Assembly (NCBI GenBank): GCA_026994095.1
Contig: JALWRU010000482.1
Span: forward strand, 1 to 10,949
Source: Nitrospira sp.
Lineage (GTDB): Bacteria; Nitrospirota; JACRHL01
Length of the DNA: 10,949 bases
Direction: 5' to 3'
Part shown: positions 7,901 through 10,949 of the stretch, one piece after another
Layout of the letters: the number at the start of each line of letters is the position of its first letter
Numbering within the stretch: the first letter of the stretch is position 1
Position numbers and translations under genes: made by a program
The notes under the pieces: generated by a model
What the model was told of the DNA's origin: nothing
The model's database searches: none
What the model saw: only the letters and a program-made list of their open reading frames with translations

Positions 7901-8927
7901 GGCCCTGGTTCACCAGGGTCGGGGCGCTGTTCAGCGATACCAAACCAGTGGACAACGGATCCAGCGTACGCAGCATGGTAATCATACCGCCGGGGAACTG
8001 CCCCCAGTTATCTACATCCAACTGACGGTCGTAAATCGGGAACTGGCCAATGGCGTTCGGGGTCACCAGCACATCCTGGGTCTGGCCCGGGTTCAAGGTG
8101 ACCGCGTAGGTCTCGCGCTGTTGCGGCACCGGGAAACCGTCGTCGGCAATGCGGGTCTGCACCAGACCCTGCCCGACCATCACGTGATCGGTAGAGCCAG
8201 CGTTCAGATAGCGCAGCAGTACCGTGTCGCCCTGTTTGGCATAAATCGCACTGGTATCCGGATAGGCTTTACCGTTGATCAACCAGTATTTGGGGTTGAA
8301 GTAGTTGGCGTTATAAGGCGCATTCGCCTGAACGCTGCTGTGCCAGGACGGGTCGATGTCGCTCAGCAACAGGATCCCCTCCCGGTTGTAAGTGGTCGGC
8401 GCGGCGGTGCCCGCGTAAGCGGTGTGGCTGGCAGCGGCGGCGTTATAACCGACCGGGCGCACAACCACAGCACCGTACAGACCCATCTGCACCTGCTTGG
8501 CCTCGTCGGTACCACTCTGGTAGAGGTAGGTACCTTCGTTGAGGTTGTTAATGGTATAGGTCCGGGTTGCCCCCGGTGCCACAGTCACCACATAGGAAGG
8601 CTTGACCGCCGCAGACTGATCGGTGATGGCCTCCACCCGCTGTCCGGGCACCATGAAGGATACCGGCACAGTCAGGCCGTTCTCCAGGTTGACGGTCAGA
8701 ATGCCGTCGGTCACCTCCAGGATCGGCCCTGGAAGCTGGGCAGCGCCGCAGACGGCACCGTTACAGCTGGCAAAACCCCAGATGTGGATGGGTGCACCGT
8801 CCGGCATGGTGACCGAACCGGTCGTTGCCTTCAGGTCGTACGTTGTGGCGTTTGCAGTCCCCGCTGCAAAGACACCTGCGATCATCGTAACGATCGCCAA
8901 CAATGCTATTTTGATACCGTTTTTCAT
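1941..8927 (-). CDS. Giant mosaic surface protein: cupredoxin / Ig / SdrD-B / TIG / beta-helix / PKD / dockerin
   Basis: 2328 residues, exported by a Sec signal peptide (1-27, cut after GTANA). Approximate domains: 28-322 multicopper-oxidase-like cupredoxin module, closely matching the 438-residue neighbour upstream (MGLYGAVVVRP, YWLINGKAYPDT, FPGGMITML) but with copper ligands lost (YQSGT at 136-140; IYDRQLDV near 298-305); 325-430 and 432-528 two putative-Ig/cadherin-like domains (GVTIDPATGRISW, GMTIDPTTGVITW); 540-935 three transthyretin/carboxypeptidase-regulatory-like domains; 955-1030, 1095-1260 and 1338-1420 SdrD-B-like domains (first with DENENGIQD, a calcium-type loop); 1474-1553 IPT/TIG; 1560-1990 right-handed beta-helix with Asn-rich turns; 1996-2086 a tail ending DAGADE, like choice-of-anchor-Q regions; 2105-2170 and 2172-2262 PKD (WSFGDG twice); 2268-2324 type I dockerin with two loops (DVNLDGQVD, DLNNNGTID). 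No haem CxxCH motif and no membrane anchor. No clear Shine-Dalgarno precedes ATG 8927. Likely a secreted scaffold or adhesin; enzyme activity is doubtful. Confidence 0.93.
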   Translation of the reverse strand: MKNGIKIALLAIVTMIAGVFAAGTANATTYDLKATTGSVTMPDGAPIHIWGFASCNGAVCGAAQLPGPILEVTDGILTVNLENGLTVPVSFMVPGQRVEAITDQSAAVKPSYVVTVAPGATRTYTINNLNEGTYLYQSGTDEAKQVQMGLYGAVVVRPVGYNAAAASHTAYAGTAAPTTYNREGILLLSDIDPSWHSSVQANAPYNANYFNPKYWLINGKAYPDTSAIYAKQGDTVLLRYLNAGSTDHVMVGQGLVQTRIADDGFPVPQQRETYAVTLNPGQTQDVLVTPNAIGQFPIYDRQLDVDNWGQFPGGMITMLRTLDPLSTGLVSLNSAPTLVNQGQTYVYDLELLDASNLDGTHTYSLIPIPNPPNPDIPVPTGVTIDPATGRISWDPNQVFGGLTDLLVQVVVSDGATVLSTNTFGVTLNLDVNQHPVFTAGTLSNATVLAGDVFSKTIVATDPDVVDTVTYSLIDQPAGMTIDPTTGVITWTSSSSTGGTYSVPVQVHIRDGRGGANLGVFDLTVTGTAVAPPPAGPPGTNPVQLIVLEEGTGTPIPNFKYLITVDNAHKVNPQTQTCSPACPSEEIFSSDTPVVRSGTIPDPITGNTVLLPDGDFYVQVLTTPLDGAGNPVTGQAALDGGRHRMDGIGFKAGPGGVTSVTVGVHKNPIPVARIAVQIFTDTAPLNGAWDRITEPAPSRNGVVDPFKIVISDEYGGLVSEDVHGNPICSQYDAGGNVIPGTGGTCYSGDTGFLLIDNIAPGKYAVEAVPLPGTGWIQTTTIEGSKINDAFTHAGSQGIYPIETAGMIYHGFVQQCDMGTCNPGDTTGTGRFFGHVNKVEAAQPPFNLPDGAVTPVDRPWLALNDLSGSNQTVAVVRGDENGNFEFTNVPNGTYQVVVFDDGLDYIMAIYTASMPKVTRDPATNVFTVETDVQVYDPRFETSPTVAGRPLPIPDWWGQLHGTVFYDENENGIQDAGEEGIPGEAVDVVRRDGSGLYGTVTDEKGEYHFRRFFPFGHWMVPAVGYARLGATGAHIKAGTGLPLLGRALADERVDHGPVLTLNNFVLEGASIEINWGKKAYPLVGNPSVGNDYTALNGGISGVVWYGTTRNAFDASNAAADPWEPGIPRVTVNLYEPILNPVTGLLETDPVTGEARKGRILGTVQTDSFTDSRPTNCPILDPNGAPTVDPNCQEVLRTWAQVQPGVFDGGYQFFENCRNDTVPGDPNALYAQDSGLCSPLAPGKYLTEVVVPDNYKLVTANDINVINAGDTWGPNGNGPAPVAPLLNPAGCVGPERLVTLVDSPFFGQTRNDCNLKVATLTNGNNAGADFHLFTEVPLPARIKGFVNDNLNLETTPGVPQFGDKSGVPYVPVSIKDFSGKEVARVYTDQNGFFEALVPTNQRVNVPSPTGLGPNTLLVRANDRGPIDNPDPNFNPNYNTLLMVFQFYPGGANFADMALTPINGFLAHQNITCEAGTVPSLHGVDTPRGTVADSITLTGTSFGSATGVVTLDGTPLTTTSWSDTQIVVSLAGAPEGAGQLIVTDANNTEAINGITIHVTGAIYNPNFVTVTTTIQAAVDAAPAGSVVLVPGVVGNPTIYRENVIVYKGITLQGFGSEATVIDGAFLDPVVDPSWGNTLSAITASGLVDLAAEQPVTALFSTITVLGKNGGANGVHVDGLTIQGGRLGGGIHVNTFADNTIISNNKVENNFGRYSGGIGLGFPRLNDNFIANPWIHHNRVLHNGTLVRAGGIGVYNGVSDYRINDNLICANGTTSAGGGIAIINTNTGALGSIESNDILFNWSFTDAGGVLVKGPVPAAIGAASAGTGPVQISGNLLQGNFSNEDGAALDIEQAANGPVRVENNIIVNNLAGAQGAIKIQDSFETVLINNTVAKNISTSTAGTLLLDNGPHSAGLVVYPNTRPFQVGGQPGHSDPALFNNVFWANNAYTWSDATETLSLQGAYDLSLYLGFGVLSEVSNNMFSAQVLATLPVSSGATNQIGVDPQFVNSYDNTMTAVAIRAAGEVAINPLQVPVVIHFSPLAPTGDYHVVTNSQALQYGESSFSGGTVSAPGVDFDGNARPIDGCFDAGADERVAGPGVTNTCSTGGAGMPTVSGAEGAPVAFDASALAGTTFAWSFGDGGTANGQIVNHTYANSGSYAVFLTIDGGTPLQSVANIANIAPVADAGPDLTSTTGLPVTLVGSASDISPLDNAGLNYSWSFGDGTPSVNTVTPSVFHTYTAVGTYTATLTVVDLSGATASSTAVVTINPPVGGPLAGDVNLDGQVDLADYALLTNSLGLSLGDPGFAAVSTGDLNNNGTIDFPDLQLWNQIFQNQ

Positions 8928-8966
8928 GGCTGATACCGGTCTATTCGTGCAATAAATAAATGGACG

Positions 8967-8993
8967 TCATCCGTTCCGACAACTTACGGATGA
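8967..8993 (-). other. Hairpin overlapping the stop codon of the multicopper oxidase gene
   Basis: An 8-base inverted repeat TCATCCGT/ACGGATGA with an 11-base loop spans the TAA stop (8984-8986) of the 438-residue gene and enters the 56-base gap before the giant gene. An A/T-rich stretch (ATTTATTTATT) follows on the transcript, but no proper U-run. It may partly terminate transcription or protect upstream mRNA. A very weak promoter-like pair (TTGTCG, then TATTTA about 18 bases later) overlaps it and is not convincing. Confidence 0.4.
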
Positions 8994-10300
8994 TTCGGGC
9001 AGAGTTGCCCTGTTTGGCAGATCATAATCAGAGTGAGCATGCCCCCCGGCCCCTCGTTCTGATTCTGCAATTCCTGTTCGTGATGGCTGTGCAGCGGGAA
9101 GTACATCTCGCCGTGCTGATTGATGTTGATCGCCGTTACATCGTTGGGTAGCAGCCCTTTCTTACCGAGGTACGGGCTACCGCTGTAGGTCTCACCGTAG
9201 TTCAGGTAAATGTTCGGGTTATCTACTACCGGCGGTACCACTACGGGCACGTTATCGACCGTCCCGGTGATGTCAAAACCGAAGTTCGGCTGGGCAGCGG
9301 CGTCCCAGGTAAAGATGGCATCCACCGTATGGCCCGGGCTCATCGCCTGGGTGAAGCGGTCACGGGCCAGATCGGCGACCACACCGATACCGTCAGGCTG
9401 GCTGCTCATCAAGCGGCCGTTCTCAGCGATGACGGTGGCATGGTTGCCGTGGTGATGGTACGGATGCAGATCACGGTCCATCGCGATAACCCGCAGCAAG
9501 ACACGCTCGCCCGGATACATGGCGACCAGCGAGTCCATCGGCTGGTTGGGAATATAGGCCACGTTGGGATCAGACACGGTGTCCGGGAAGGAGCGACCGT
9601 TAATGAACCAGTATTCGGCCCGGTAGGCTGAACCCTGATAGGGCAGACCACGCTCCACCCGCGAATGCTGGGTCGGATCGATGGCACTCAAAATCTGGAT
9701 ATACTCCACATCATAGGCAGAGTCGGCGCTCAGATATGCCTGATTGGCTACATTGGGACGCACGATCAAGGCACCATACAGGCCCATATCTACCTGTTTA
9801 TCCACCTGGGTGCCGCTGTGATACTGATAGGTACCTGCGTTGGTGGCCGTAAACCGATAGCTCAGGGTGTGGCCGGGGCCTGACGGAAGATCGGCGGTCA
9901 GGGAGCGCAAGCTCTTCTTGAGGCCTGCGGTGGTATAGGTCGGCATCACCGGCGCGAACGCCCCGCCGTCTACCGATGCCAGCACGTCGGACTGGCCGGG
10001 AAACAGAATCGAGACCGCATCGGCCCCTTGACCGCTGTTGTCCGGCAGGTTGTTGATGACGTTGATCGTCACCACATCGCCCACGTTCACATCCAGGGTC
10101 GGACCGGGATAGCGGAATGTACCGTTGTCGGTGAAGCTCCACATATGAAGCTGGCCGCCATCCGGTGTGCTGATAAGCCCACTGTTGGCAGTGAGGTTAA
10201 AAGTGACGTTGGCCGCGATGGCTGACGAAGCGCCCAGGGCCCCCGTCAAACCAGCCGCAAGACCTACGGCAACCAGTGCTTTTTTAAATGTGCCTGTCAT
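8984..10300 (-). CDS. Multicopper oxidase family protein with incomplete copper ligands
   Basis: 438 residues, exported: TFKKALVAVGLAAGLTGALG then ASSAIAA gives a Sec signal ending near residue 30. It has cupredoxin domains in multicopper-oxidase order: FRYPGPTLDVNVGD near 62-75, GTYQYHSGT near 156-164, MGLYGALIVRP, a middle segment YWFINGRSFPDT, HPYHHHGNH at 279-287, and a C-terminal FPLHSHHEQE (H404-S405-H406-H407) followed by GPGGM (M421). In true laccases four His-x-His motifs bind the trinuclear copper and HCH supplies the type 1 Cys. Here the first His-x-His (normally HWHG) is not seen, the second is HSG, and the Cys position is Ser. Oxidase activity is therefore uncertain, though the His-rich third and fourth motifs could still bind metal. 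ATG 10300 is chosen over ATG 10336 because AGGGGA lies 7 bases before it and the signal peptide then has normal length. The C-terminus carries C428 and C434. The next gene encodes a related module fused into the giant protein. Confidence 0.92.
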   Translation of the reverse strand: MTGTFKKALVAVGLAAGLTGALGASSAIAANVTFNLTANSGLISTPDGGQLHMWSFTDNGTFRYPGPTLDVNVGDVVTINVINNLPDNSGQGADAVSILFPGQSDVLASVDGGAFAPVMPTYTTAGLKKSLRSLTADLPSGPGHTLSYRFTATNAGTYQYHSGTQVDKQVDMGLYGALIVRPNVANQAYLSADSAYDVEYIQILSAIDPTQHSRVERGLPYQGSAYRAEYWFINGRSFPDTVSDPNVAYIPNQPMDSLVAMYPGERVLLRVIAMDRDLHPYHHHGNHATVIAENGRLMSSQPDGIGVVADLARDRFTQAMSPGHTVDAIFTWDAAAQPNFGFDITGTVDNVPVVVPPVVDNPNIYLNYGETYSGSPYLGKKGLLPNDVTAININQHGEMYFPLHSHHEQELQNQNEGPGGMLTLIMICQTGQLCPNHP

Positions 10301-10307
10301 GGCTATT

Positions 10308-10313
10308 TCCCCT
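10308..10313 (-). promoter_or_regulatory. Ribosome binding site deciding the multicopper oxidase start
   Basis: AGGGGA on the minus strand, 7 bases before ATG 10300. The alternative ATG at 10336 would put 12 extra polar residues ahead of the signal peptide and would read through this site. Confidence 0.7.
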
Positions 10314-10353
10314 AGAAACCCAGTGTGAATTCTCATCGGTATTCCTCGGCTTC

Positions 10354-10949
10354 TTAATGAATGTGGATTTCGGTAATCATGCCGTTACGATTCTCGGCAC
10401 CGATGCCCGCTTCCCGATCTTCGCGGGAGAGGCTGGACTGGGTGTTCAGCTCGCGACCATACACAAAGTAGGTCTCTCCGGCGGTCAGGCCAGCAGTGTC
10501 CAGAATGATGTCGGCGGTTTTACCACCAGCCAGCGAGTAAACGTTTTTGCGGTAAGACATATCCACCCCGGTAGAACCACGCAGCAGGCGGGCATCTTCA
10601 CCGACCACATGCATGGGAATGCCCGGCACGGTGATGGTGTGGGTCTGGTAGGCCAGGCTCACCACCCGCAGCAGGATTTTGTCACCCACGTTGGCGTCGA
10701 TCAGCGCACCCCGCGGCTGGGAGTTGTAGTCCGCCTTGTAGACACTGCCCTGGTTGCTGAAGTTCGCATCGGCAAGCAGGGTGTCCGGGTAGCCACGACC
10801 ATTAAAGGTCGAATAGGTGGAAGAGTACTCGCTCCAGGCGTTGGAGCCCTCCTGCACCGTCTCCAGATTGTGATGCATGAGCGGGTCAATATCGTGGATA
10901 TGCAGGTCGGCGGACACGTCGTAGCGGGTATCCGGGGCCAGCCCACCAT
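10354..10949 (-). CDS. Multicopper-oxidase-like (cupredoxin) protein, C-terminal part (5' end outside window)
   Basis: The frame is open to the right edge, so this is the last 198 or so residues of a longer protein; a GTG at 10917 is internal and should not be taken as the start. The visible part starts GGLAPDTRYDVSADLHIHDIDPLMHH, continues with FNGRGYPDTLLADAN, then a cupredoxin domain VGDKILLRVVSLAYQTHTITV and MHVVGEDARLLRG, and ends RNGMITEIHIH. The same landmarks (IDP, NGR.YPDT, GD..LLR, GGM.T) occur in the two downstream proteins, so the three are related. The C-terminal type 1 copper motif expected before the GGM-like segment is replaced by VYGRELNTQSS, with no HCH, so type 1 copper is probably absent. 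A stray His cluster (HIHDIDPLMHH) remains. The start, signal peptide and first cupredoxin domain are outside the window. It precedes the complete multicopper oxidase gene by 53 bases; nothing but that gene's ribosome binding site is recognisable in the gap. Confidence 0.85.
   Translation of the reverse strand, partial: GGLAPDTRYDVSADLHIHDIDPLMHHNLETVQEGSNAWSEYSSTYSTFNGRGYPDTLLADANFSNQGSVYKADYNSQPRGALIDANVGDKILLRVVSLAYQTHTITVPGIPMHVVGEDARLLRGSTGVDMSYRKNVYSLAGGKTADIILDTAGLTAGETYFVYGRELNTQSSLSREDREAGIGAENRNGMITEIHIH

Noticed and set aside
1941..8927. Multihaem cytochrome or electron-transfer domain in the giant protein
   Set aside because: Cysteine pairs such as CSPAC and CDMGTC were checked; none is CxxCH.
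3150..8933. A 1927-codon open frame on the plus strand, antisense to the giant gene
   Set aside because: It is in exact codon register with the giant gene and exists because that gene lacks TTA, CTA and TCA codons. Its translation is rich in Arg, His, Gly and Val with no recognisable domains, whereas the minus strand shows clear signal peptide and domains.
8984..10300. A confident laccase or metal-oxidising enzyme name for the multicopper oxidase
   Set aside because: The first His-x-His motif is not visible, the second is HSG and the type 1 Cys is replaced by Ser, so a specific enzymatic activity is not supported.
10354..10917. GTG at 10917 as the true start of the right-hand gene
   Set aside because: The reading frame stays open to the window edge with family-like sequence (GGLAPDTRYD), and no signal peptide follows the GTG, so the gene is truncated by the window.

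Overview
The window is one co-directional block on the minus strand, transcribed from right to left. It holds six protein-coding genes, four complete and one cut at each edge, separated by gaps of 15 to 85 bases, so it reads as an operon or part of one. All six products look exported. The DNA is GC-rich, and the largest gene avoids the A/T-rich Leu and Ser codons TTA, CTA and TCA. A lipoprotein with a lipobox and a PEP-CTERM protein point to a Gram-negative bacterium with an exosortase system, probably a proteobacterium. Genus cannot be named from this sequence.

In transcription order: (1) 10949-10354, the C-terminal part of a multicopper-oxidase-like protein; (2) 10300-8984, a complete 438-residue multicopper-oxidase-family protein with a signal peptide; (3) 8927-1941, a 2328-residue mosaic surface protein with an N-terminal cupredoxin/multicopper-oxidase-like module, then Ig/cadherin-like domains, several SdrD-B/transthyretin-like domains, an IPT/TIG domain, a right-handed beta-helix, two PKD domains and a C-terminal dockerin; (4) 1855-1226, a PEP-CTERM protein whose middle resembles a cohesin; (5) 1183-710, a small lipoprotein of unrecognised family; (6) 694-1, the first 231 residues of a subtilisin-family (S8) peptidase with its catalytic Asp visible. 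No RNA genes, insertion sequences, CRISPR arrays or convincing terminators were found. Three short intergenic hairpins are noted.

The three cupredoxin proteins are clearly related, yet each has lost a different set of the copper ligands found in true laccases. The reading favoured here (inference) is a secreted or surface-assembled machine: cupredoxin-fold proteins, a giant scaffold or adhesin carrying a dockerin, a cohesin-like protein sorted by exosortase that could anchor it, an outer-membrane lipoprotein and a subtilase that could process the assembly. Whether the copper proteins do redox chemistry, for example on metals, or are structural cannot be decided from sequence alone.
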